Origin: Gonocerus acuteangulatus
Lineage: Eukaryota; Arthropoda; Insecta; Hemiptera; Coreidae
Reading direction: 5' to 3'
DNA length: 64,000 nucleotides
Assembly (NCBI GenBank): GCA_946811695.1
Contig: OX328125.1
Coordinates: 102,830,176-102,894,175, forward strand
Position 1 is the stretch's first letter. Every line of letters starts with the position of its first letter. The notes beneath the pieces were generated by a model. The model was given only the letters and a program-made list of their open reading frames with translations. It was not told the origin of the DNA and did not search any database. Shown one piece after another: positions 56,010 to 64,000 of the stretch. A program made the translations under genes and the position numbers.

Positions 56010-56373
56010 CCTTTTCGCACATAGATTGGGAAGCTGGTTCCAAGTCGACGGTTGTCCAGCCCACTACGGGAAGCCCGTCCGAAATTGGTTGGACATTAAC
56101 TATCCATGGCGTTGGAAAGGACCTGGTGGGCCGGTATCTTGGCCGGCTCGATCTTCAGACCTCACGTCCTTGGATTTCTTCACAAGGGGACACATTAAAG
56201 ATTTGGTCTACAGGGAGCCCACTGGCACAAGGAAGTACCTCATCCATCGCATCAGATGGGCCCTGTAACAGATTACAGCAGAGCAATACACAAATGCCGT
56301 CCTGTCTGTGAATGTGCCTTGTGATGCCTGTATTGCTGTAAGGGGCCAAACCTATGAACAGTTTTTTAATTGA
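56010..56373 (+). pseudogene. Tc1/mariner-like (IS630-type) transposase C-terminal remnant
   Basis: The + strand reads WFQVDGCPAHYGKPVRNWLD, then GGPVSWPARSSDLTSLDFFT. These are the (Q)DG.PAH and WP.RS.DL..LDFF motifs that carry the second and third catalytic acids of DDE/D transposases in a family common in arthropods. A TAA at 56266-56268 interrupts the frame. Beyond it the same frame continues (ITAEQYTNAV...VRGQTYEQFF) to a stop at 56371-56373. The N-terminal DNA-binding part and the first catalytic acid are missing. No terminal repeats were found. Confidence 0.75.
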
Positions 56374-56680
56374 TTGTTAGGAATTATTAGAAGAAGAAAT
56401 TATTATTTTATATTTATATATGAGTCCAGTGTTTTTAAGTTTTTAACTCTTTTTAAGAATTGAAAATTTAATTTTATTAAGAATTGAAAGTTTTTCTGTT
56501 TTGTGTTTTATGATTTTCCTTCCAAGAAAAGTAATTATTCTAAATTATGTTGGACTTGCAGCTTTACATTCCGTCAATTAATGTTTTTGACCAAGAAGAT
56601 TTTTTCTTGTTTTTTTTTTAAGGGTAGAGGGGGTAGAAGATAAAACATATACTTTTAATGATTTTTATATAGGCATTTCT
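56374..56680. other. No recognised feature
   Basis: AT-rich interval between the transposase remnant and the HelB start. Confidence 0.35.
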
Positions 56681-56818
56681 TTTTAGCGCGGTTCCTCCCT
56701 CCCCCATAGGGAGGAACCCCGCTTGTAGGGTTGATACAATGAAACAATCCGGAAGTGCCGACTAGAAAATTTCGCGTTTCAGAACCCCTAGAGACCGAAA
56801 ATAACGGTGGTTCAAATT

Positions 56819-56860
<42 letters not shown>

Positions 56861-56862
56861 TA

Positions 56863-56923
<61 letters not shown>

Positions 56924-58247
56924 CTGTTCGCTCTCTAGCTAGAAGACGAATGGCCGATTTTGATGAAATTTGGTACAAAAATCCTTCGTGCAATTTGAAT
57001 GGTCAAGTTCGTTAACCAGCAAAATCCGCCTACTGGAAGATGGCGTTTGGGGCGAAATTCGCGCAAAAAAATCGTAACGCTTACGTTTTTGAGTTCATAA
57101 GCTTCTAAGTACTCGTTTTATATGATTCCTGGGCTAGGAAAACGAATGAAACCATTTTCAAGGCGATAGCTTTAACCGTTTTCGAGAAAATTGGAAAAAT
57201 ATTTTTTGAATACCGTTTTTGGTTTGGGTACTTAGAATCATGGGATTCAGTTGAAACATTTTCTGCATGTTCTACTTTCATCAAAACTAATATGTTGAAA
57301 TTTTGGTTACGTTTGGAGTTAAGGAAGGGTTAGAATAAAATATTTTATTAACAGACTTAAAAAGTTTTGGTAACTTTGTATATTTTCCTTAATATCTCGA
57401 AAAAGGTTGAGAATCTTGGTAAACAAAAGAATACCATTAGAAAGCTTACTAAATGCTCTACAAAAAAGGTTCTGATGAAAGTTTTGATTAGGCGATGTCA
57501 ATCGGAGAAATAAGTGCTTAAAACATTAAAGTAATTGATTTTGCTTATTCGAACTGTTCTTTTTGTCTGTTTTTATTCCTTGTTATTTTTTAATTGCTTA
57601 TAGTTGGATAATGTATTTTACAATAAAACAGAATAGGCAAAATAAGAAAAACAATTCATTGTTAGAAATATAGCTTGCCAAGAGAAAAAGATTCGTTCAC
57701 GTCTTTTGAATATTTTCAATTGCCTTTATGCTGTTGGTTTTTTTATTTTATTTTTTAATTGATTTTATCTGTAGAATTATTACTATAGTAAAAGAACACA
57801 GGAATGTGTGAAAATATTTGATATTTTCCAATTCATTGAAACGTATGAAATGAAGTATCGGTAGAAGAGGATTCTAGGGTCTTGCGGACCTGACCCCAGG
57901 TATAGCCAAAAAACCCTTTGAACAAAGGCCGAGGAAAATATTATCTGTTTCTATTCTATGCTTTTCAAATGAGAATAGGGATATGAACAGGAACCGGGGT
58001 CTCCCGTGGTCTAATGGCTAGCGCCTTGGATTCATAAGCGGGAGATGGTGGGTTCGATTCCCAACCTCCGGCAGGAATTTTATCACACGGCTCGCTGGTG
58101 AAATTCCTCGCTACACCCTGGATGTCGGCGCTAATGACCTAGATGTAGATGTGCCGTAAAAAAAAAAAAAAAAAAAAAAAAAACAACAAAAAAAAAAAAA
58201 AACTGGAACCGCGCTAAGATGACGCAGTTCCTGCGAGTCGGACTTTT
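56681..58247 (+). mobile_element. HelB, complete copy interrupted by SINE-B
   Basis: It starts TTTTAGCGCGGTTCCTCCCT with a hairpin (CCTCCC..GGGAGG), GGAAGTGCCGACTAG, CGTTTCAGAACCCC; two (TA)n arrays (56819-56857 and 56871-56919); TGTCTGTTCGCTC; long AT-rich blocks. The 3' end is GGAACCGCGCTAAGATGACG, CAGTTCCTGCGAGTCGGAC, T-run. The start TTAGCGCGGTTCC is the exact inverse of GGAACCGCGCTAA near the end. SINE-B inserted within this terminal motif. Without the SINE the element is ~1.36 kb, like the copy at 35875. Confidence 0.8.
57997..58204 (+). mobile_element. SINE-B, full reference copy
   Basis: GGGTCTCCCGTGGTCTAATG head (box A TGGTCTAATGG), box B GGGTTCGATTCCCAACC, body GGCAGGAATTTTATCACACG, GATGTCGGCGCTAATGACCT, ending GATGTGCCGTAAA and a ~50-base A-rich tail. 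A 7-bp duplication GGAACCG lies at 57990-57996 and 58205-58211. Confidence 0.85.
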
Positions 58248-58306
58248 ATTTTTTTTTTCCATACTTAATCGATTCCCGAAGCTTTTCCGTTTATTTTGGA
58301 GACATC

Positions 58307-58309
<3 letters not shown>

Positions 58310-58371
<62 letters not shown>
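58310..58371. repeat. (TA)n microsatellite with palindromic flanks
   Basis: About 31 TA units between CATCCTGTA and TACAGGGG. The flanks pair (CCTGTA/TACAGG), so the whole block can fold as one hairpin. Confidence 0.9.
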
Positions 58372-58374
<3 letters not shown>

Positions 58375-58573
58375 GGGCTGAGAGAAAGAGAGTATTTGTG
58401 CTTTGGAACTCTGAAGGCAAGTTCATCTCTGAAATAAAGAAAAATGGATAAAAAGGTATATATTTTTAGTGATACATATTTATTTTTGGTATAAGAAAAA
58501 ATAATACGTATAAAAATGATGATAGTGATCTTGACTTAATCTAAAAGCATTGAAAACACTTTTTTCTTTACAG

Positions 58574-58692
58574 TTTCCCCACTTCTGTATGAACCCCGAG
58601 GCCTGACCTTATTCCCTGTTCAAGGTGAAGCTAATGGTCCTACACTCAACATCTCGGGAGATAAAGCGACTTATCCACTCCATCCGCAATAA
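58574..58692 (+). CDS. Possible terminal exon of an unknown gene (weak)
   Basis: A good-looking 3' splice site (TTTTTTCTTTACAG at 58560-58573) is followed by a 39-codon frame starting at 58576 with a split first codon. It reads SPLLYEPRGLTLFPVQGEAN, then GPTLNISGDKATYPLHPQ and stops at 58690-58692. Base composition is less AT-rich than the surroundings and an AATAAA lies ~100 bp downstream. I do not recognise the protein. Against it: 39 codons open by chance is not rare, the upstream exon is not in the window, and the minus strand could equally be part of an unrecognised retroposon. Function unknown. Confidence 0.2.
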
Positions 58693-58889
58693 GTCCAAAC
58701 CTACCTGCAATATTCAAGGATTCAGGGGGGGTCCGCGCGCCCCCTCTCCCCGACTCTCACAACACGTATTATTTTTGTAAATAATAAATATTCGGCCGTG
58801 AAGTGGACCTGCGCAGTCCGCGCTCCCGCCGGGATCAATACAGCTGACCCACTAAAAGCCCTGTAGCAGGAGTCTCATTGAGTAGCCTG
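58693..58889. other. GC-richer non-coding stretch
   Basis: Contains GGGGGGGTCCGCGCGCCCCC at ~58725-58744, a strong potential hairpin, and CGCAGTCCGCGCTCCCGCC near 58813. Unassigned. Confidence 0.35.
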
Positions 58890-60280
58890 CCTACGTCATC
58901 ATTCATCCCAGTCCCGCATATACTCCTTATCAGATACCCTTATCAATCCCTTATCAATTAATTTTAAATTTCAAAACATTGGGAACTCCACCCAATAAAC
59001 ACTCTCTACCATAAAACCCATGTGTAGCCTTCCCAGGTCATCAATTATAAATATCTTCACCGCATACCTATATCATTTTCCCTTATTAATTCGCAATCAA
59101 TTAATTATAATTTGATAACATTGGGAACACGTTCTAATAAACACTGTCTCTGAGAAATCCCAGGCGTAGCCTTCCCAGGTCACCAATTATAAACATCTTC
59201 ACCAAATACCTATATCATTTTCCCTTATCAATTCGTTATCAATTAGTTTTAAATTTCAAACCATTGGGAACTCGACCCAATTAACACTCTCTCTCAGAAA
59301 TCCCACGTGTAGCCTTCCCAGGTCACCAATTATAAATAATTTTACCAAATATCTCTATAATTTTTCCTTATCAATTCGTAATCAATTAATTTTAAAATTG
59401 ATAACATTGGAAACACGTCCTAATAAACACTGTCTCTACGCAAACCCATGTGTAGCCTTCCCAGGCCACCAATTATAAATATCTTCACCGAATACCTTTA
59501 GCATTTTCCCTTATCAATTTGTTATCAATTAATTTTAAATATCAAAAAATTGCGAATTCGCCCTAATAAACACTCTCTCTCAGAAAACCCATGTGTAGCC
59601 TTCCCAGGACACCAATTACAAAAACATTTACCGAATACCTATATCATTTTCCCTTATCAATTCGTAATCAATTAATTTTAAAGAAAGCATTGCGATCTCG
59701 TCCAAATAAACACTGTCTCTCAGAAACCCCATGCGTAGCCTTCCCAGGTCACCAAATTATAAATATCTTTATAGTATACGTTTATCATTTTCTGTTATCA
59801 ATTTTTTTTTAATTAACTTCAAATCTCCAAATATTGGGAGATCGGCTCAATAAACGGCCTATATCCGAAAACCTGGGGTAGCCTTCCTCGGTCACCAATT
59901 ATAAATATCTTTATAGTATACGTTTATCATTTTCTATTATCAATTTGTTTTTAATTAACTTTAAATCTCCAAATATTGGGATACCGGTCCTGTATCGGAA
60001 AACCTAGGGTAGCCTTCCTCGGTCACCAATTATAAATATCTTTATCGAATACCTTAATAATTATCCCTAATCGATTAATTAAAAATCCTCAAACATTGCG
60101 AACTGTACCCAATGAACGCCCGATTTCAGAAAATGCATATGGAAGATATCTTATCTACATAAGTTTTTCCAAATAAAGTCGTTATTAATTAACTTTAAAT
60201 CTCTAAACAATGTGAACTAGTCGTAATAAAGGCGCTCTATCAGAAACCGCGTGAGCTAGACTTCCTCGGTCACCAATTTT
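58890..60280. repeat. Diverged ~143-bp tandem repeat, ~10 units
   Basis: Each unit holds GTAGCCTTCCCAGGTCACCA, ATTATAAATATCTTCACC, TTTTCCCTTATCAATT and AATAAACACTCTCTC. GTAGCC starts recur at 59035, 59166, 59309, 59452, 59595, 59735, 59878 and 60009 (spacing 131 to 143). Units differ at many sites, so the array is old compared with satA and satB. The last units are shortened. Confidence 0.85.
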
Positions 60281-60784
60281 TTTTTTTTTTTTTTGTTTGT
60301 GTATATTATAAATAAGGTCAAATTTTGGGTCTTTTTTACTTCATGTACACCAGTTACTTATTCATATTATTAGTGATTTATCATACTGTTATTTAATATC
60401 ATACGTCTATTTTAGAAAAAAAAAAATTGAAATAAAAAGGTTATAAACAAAAACAAAATTTATTTAAAATGTACGTATTTCATTCCAGAAATTGTAATAT
60501 AGAACCAAATTTCAGTTTTGGGGGCCAATAACACTTAATTGATTTTAAAGTTGCTTCAAAAAGATCCTTTTTTTGCGTACCTCCTCCTCCTCCACACGAA
60601 TTACCTTCTTCAAATAGCAAACTGTATGAGGTTCAATAACCATCTATAAAGATCATATGACTTGGTAACTGAAATTACTAATAACATGAAAAATTAATTG
60701 GTGTACCTAAAGTAAAAAAGGGCCTAACTTTTTTTATTGCATATTTCGAATCTACGAGTCATGAGGAAGAAAAAAGTCAACGGT
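60281..60784. other. No recognised feature
   Basis: T-run at ~60282-60294, then AT-rich unique-looking sequence with a small CCTCCTCCTCC run. Confidence 0.35.
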
Positions 60785-60984
60785 ACCATAGGTCAGAAAT
60801 GACTCCTTATGGTCAAAATGACCATCAACAGCGTATATGTGGGCCATTCCATTCCAATCGACAAATGGTGGCCTATTTTGATAATACATTTTTTTTTTTT
60901 ATTTTTTTTTACATGTTCTACTAACATCCCCTTACGCAAAAATAGGTCGTTTGAATTTTTTAAAAAAGCATCTTCTAGTACAAG

Positions 60985-61034
<50 letters not shown>

Positions 61035-61463
61035 TATTTATTTATTATAGTTTAACATCATACTGGTGATCCAACTTAAGCAATAATAATATATTAGATT
61101 ATTAGGTTAGTTTCTGTAGAGGTAATAATGTAGTCATGTTTTGTTTGATATAATTATTTGTATGTTCTTTGTTATTTGTCAGGTCAATGATGCCGAATCA
61201 ACATCACAAAGTGGCTTTCGTTATCTTTTCTTTATTTAAATATTATTGTATAAATGTGTATCTATTAGGTATTTCATTACTTTTTCCATGTACTGGCTGC
61301 CATCGGAAAGTAATTCTGTCAGATTGTACGGTAGTTGAAGATTTGTCCTGAGTGTACAGTCTGTTAGAATATGTTTTATTGTTAATTCTGTATTGCAGTA
61401 GGTACAAGTGGGTCTGTCCTGTCTTGACATAATGTACGAGTGAGTCAACCGAGTGTGGCCAAT

Positions 61464-61531
<68 letters not shown>

Positions 61532-61658
61532 ATTATAAGTATATTGAAAAACGAGCCTCTCAGCAGCATTCATCGGAGGACCATAACTCATATTTTACAA
61601 TTGACAGGAATGCCTTCATGAGGTTATTCTCGAAGCTCCCTCACTGTAATGTCCAATG

Positions 61659-61705
<47 letters not shown>

Positions 61706-62408
61706 TAATAAATATATAAATTTAAAAATTTTAACGCCTGTCATTTTAGGTGTCAAAATATGATGATGATGATGTAGGATTAATGCTTATTTGCAAAAAT
61801 TTGTCAAAACATGCTTTTTGAGGCCGACCTCAATTTTTCCTTCGGGAATTCGCTAAAATGGTACATTAGTGAAATTATTCAAAATCATCAAAAATGCCCA
61901 ACTTTAGACCCCTAAATATACCGAACGGGGTTAAAGGAAAAAATCTGGAAAAAATTCACTATTCTCTTAATGTGAAGGACTGCAAAAGCCTGGAATATAT
62001 ATATATATATATATAAAAATTTGGTGAAGGGGGTCTCCAATCATGGTGAATTTTACTTCTGGTCTACTACATGTTAATATGTCCTCACTAAAAAAAAAAA
62101 TGGCTGGGTCATGAAAATCATACATGACCTGTGGAATCCCCAATGAGTCATTTGAGAATAACCTTATGAATGCATTCCTGTCAATTGTAAAATACATGTT
62201 ATGGTCCTCCAATGATCGTTTTTATACTAGATGATACTTTTTTTAAAAATTCAAGCGAACTATTTTTGCGTAAGGGGATGTTAGTAGAACATGTGAAATA
62301 AAAATTATCTAAATAGGCCACAATTTGTCAATTGGAATGGAATGGCCCACGTATACTTAGTTTATGGTCATTTTGACCATAAGGAGTCATTTCTGACCTA
62401 TGGTGCCG
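60785..62408. mobile_element. Fold-back element IR-4 with nested LINE and (TA)n
   Basis: The outer arms (about 60785-60985 and 62222-62408) are inverted: GTCAGAAATGACTCCTTATG against CATAAGGAGTCATTTCTGAC, and ACTAACATCCCCTTACGCAA against TTGCGTAAGGGGATGTTAGT. An inner pair (61565-61640 and 62145-62212) is also inverted (GGAGGACCATAACTCATATT against its diverged inverse). Short frames YFTIDRNAF(M/I)RLFS appear in both inner arms simply because they are copies. (TA)n arrays lie at 60988-61030, 61466-61528, 61661-61701 and 61997-62014. No transposase was recognised. Confidence 0.75.
61050..61466 (-). pseudogene. LINE C-terminal fragment inside IR-4
   Basis: The minus strand opens [18 protein letters not shown], then CTYCNTELTIKHILTDC, LPYNLTELLSDGSQYMEK, VMKYLIDTHLYNNI, and a 3' UTR with (TAAA)n. 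It is nearly identical to the copy at 34598-35046 and is truncated within ~10 bp of the same point. It lies between two (TA)n tracts, as if inserted into one. Confidence 0.8.
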
Positions 62409-62526
62409 TTTACTTTGTTCATCCACATTTCAAGGTCAATTTTGTGGGGGTCAATATGGGGGTCATTTTTTCCGATCTCTCATTGGAGAATCATCTGGCA
62501 AACGGATGACCATTATTACTGTGACA

Positions 62527-62668
62527 ACCTGTTACAGGCAGTACCTGGTGTTCCAAGGTATGTCCAGGAAATACATACATACCTTCTTATCTACCTAAGA
62601 GGTATATTATAGCTTAATTTCAAGATGCATAAAACACTTCATGAAAAGTGCGTTTCCAGCTCTCGGAC
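62527..62668 (-). mobile_element. Tip of the TA-flanked element seen at 1282-3674
   Basis: GCAGTACCTGGTGTTCCAAG, GGTATGTCCAGGAAATACAT, GCATAAAACACTTCATGAAA and CCAGCTCTCGGAC-TA match the right arm at 3530-3674. Only this ~140-bp tip is present. Confidence 0.75.
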
Positions 62669-62889
62669 TATAAACACTTATATAATACAGCTGTACATAT
62701 TACAACATTTAGTTAAAATAAATTCATGTATTTTTTCCAATTTTTTTATTTCTTTTTCTTTTTACTTAAAATTATTTTGTATTTCGCTATCGTTGCGATA
62801 AGTCAAAATAAATATTCTTCCTTTTTCTTTCCTGTAAAGCAGAATAGATTGTGAAACAGTATTTACACGTGTCTCCGAGTAAGAGATAA
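62669..62889. other. No recognised feature
   Basis: AT-rich, unassigned. Confidence 0.3.
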
Positions 62890-63045
62890 GATAGTAGAAG
62901 AAGAGCGAGGGATAAGGTAGAAGTGAGAAGGGGCTGTCGTTAGTAGGAGGCATTAGGACCAAGATAGGGTAGTGGGAGGGAGAGGTGGCGTGGAGGGGGG
63001 TGAAAGAGTGGAGGGAGGTGCAGGAGTGGGGGAAGAGACGAATCC
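62890..63045 (+). repeat. Purine-rich tract
   Basis: About 150 bp composed largely of A and G (GATAGTAGAAGAAGAGCGAG, GGTGGCGTGGAGGGGGG, GAGTGGAGGGAGGTG). No period. It could form unusual DNA structures; no gene context. Confidence 0.6.
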
Positions 63046-64000
63046 ATCAAGAAACCATTAAAAGGCGAGACAAAAAAAGATGTCTGTCCTCCTTAGGTAG
63101 ATAAATGAAAGCTATTTAATAATTTCTTTACTTTATTTTTTCTTTGGATGAAAACTTCTTTTGAACACGGCATTCGGTTGAAAGATTGTTCTCGGGATTT
63201 TTTGAGGAATGATTTCATTTAATGATTTGAAGATAATTAATTCTTCATTTTTGATTCACCTTTGAAAGGAAAGCTGAAACAAAAGTGAAAAATCTCTACA
63301 TCTGACAACTTCATCTACACGGCATATTTCTCTAACAGATACACTAAACTATTGCAAACCCCATAATCGTCTGTCATTATTTTCATTAATTATACATAAT
63401 TATCAATATATATATAATATGCCCTTAAATTTCAGTAATCTAGGTCACAATTAATTTTGTTTTTTAATTTTTTTATTTTTGTTTTTTAATGTTTTTTACC
63501 CGGCTTGCCTACTCTATAATATGTAAAGAAAAATGGCTCAGTGTTGCCCCTTCTTCTTCAACAGAAATTATGAAAATAGATCTTAACCAGCATATAGTTT
63601 TTATATATATATAGACATAGATAATATATATTCACAGAATAAAAAACTTCATTCACTAATCAGTTAAATAACCAAAGGGGATAACAGTTAAACCAAATAA
63701 GTAATGTTAAAATCTAATAACGCAAAAAAAAAAAAAAAAATATAGAATAGAAAAAGAAAATAGCATATTTAGATTTTGACTTAACCTATGAAACAACTGA
63801 CAATATGATTCAGGTGATAGAATGTTGCTCCGTTACGGTCTGTCTTGGTGAATATCTCGTTTTTCAAAAATGGCGATTTCTTACAATTCACTCTTCTGTA
63901 ATTGTTCGGGTTCACAGTTTCGAACCCGTGACTCCTAGGCATTGTTCACATAGCCTACGATACTCCCCAGAGCAAGACCTACTTGTGTGCCAACTTTGGT
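63046..64000. other. No recognised gene; one box B-like motif
   Basis: AT-rich, with an A-run at 63724-63740. Near 63916-63935 the minus strand reads GAGTCACGGGTTCGAAACT, which fits a box B, but no box A at the right distance was found. It may be a SINE cut by the window edge. Confidence 0.3.

Noticed and set aside
58000..58075. tRNA gene at the SINE-B head
   Set aside because: It is repeated with the same downstream body and A tail at several sites; the anticodon arm does not fold normally.
61967..62212. Conserved protein motif YFTIDRNAF in IR-4 as a real gene
   Set aside because: It appears twice only because the inner arms are inverted copies; the frames run into (TA)n and carry no known domain.

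Overview
The window looks like gene-poor, AT-rich eukaryotic DNA, most likely from an arthropod with a large, transposon-rich genome. The arthropod call is an inference. It rests on LINE fragments with an RNase H domain followed by a cysteine-rich tail ending in KHILTDC, on TTAA-flanked piggyBac elements, on tRNA-headed SINEs, and on long (TA)n arrays inside repeated elements. I see no intact protein-coding gene, no bona fide tRNA or rRNA gene and no CRISPR array. Open frames here fall in tandem repeats whose period is a multiple of three, in microsatellites, or in broken transposon genes. One weak host-exon candidate lies at 58574-58692.

Two repeat families, named HelA and HelB here, form the backbone. 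Both have Helentron/HINE-like architecture (the group that includes Drosophila DINE-1): a 5' start carrying a subterminal repeat and a short hairpin, an internal (TA)n microsatellite, long AT-rich blocks, then the same subterminal repeat inverted, a hairpin, and an end in ...GGACTTTTT. HelA copies lie at 461, 13636-16627, 21553-22785, 22885, 25783-26815 (-), 44395-45624 (-) and 49268-52026 (-). HelB copies lie at 1-384, 10560-10969, 24743-24962 (-), 35875-37264, 37580-38224 and 56681-58247.

Layout. 0-6 kb: a TA-flanked element with long terminal inverted repeats, interrupted by a decayed piggyBac, then three SINEs and a LINE fragment. 6-11 kb: a second LINE fragment and 58-, 43- and 45-bp minisatellites. 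11-18 kb: an R2-like LINE relic, two inverted-repeat elements, a HelA copy holding a 1.8-kb LTR-like insertion, and a palindromic hAT element. 18-26 kb: a Helitron-like element containing a Harbinger and a SINE, two HelA copies and a second piggyBac. 26.9-32.7 kb: a 90-bp satellite (satA, about 64 monomers). 33-38 kb: SINEs, an inverted-repeat element with a LINE insertion, and HelB copies. 38.6-51.3 kb: a second, unrelated 90-bp satellite (satB), part of it lying between the two halves of a HelA element and caught up in a large tandem duplication. 52-64 kb: nested SINEs and MITEs, a LINE split by a SINE, a transposase relic, HelB with a SINE, a diverged ~143-bp repeat and a large fold-back element.

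No genes here work together. What the window shows is a history of nested insertion (many insertions still have readable target-site duplications) and of tandem-array growth inside non-autonomous rolling-circle-like elements. All coordinates and similarities come from reading by eye, so boundaries may be off by a few bases and copy numbers are approximate.
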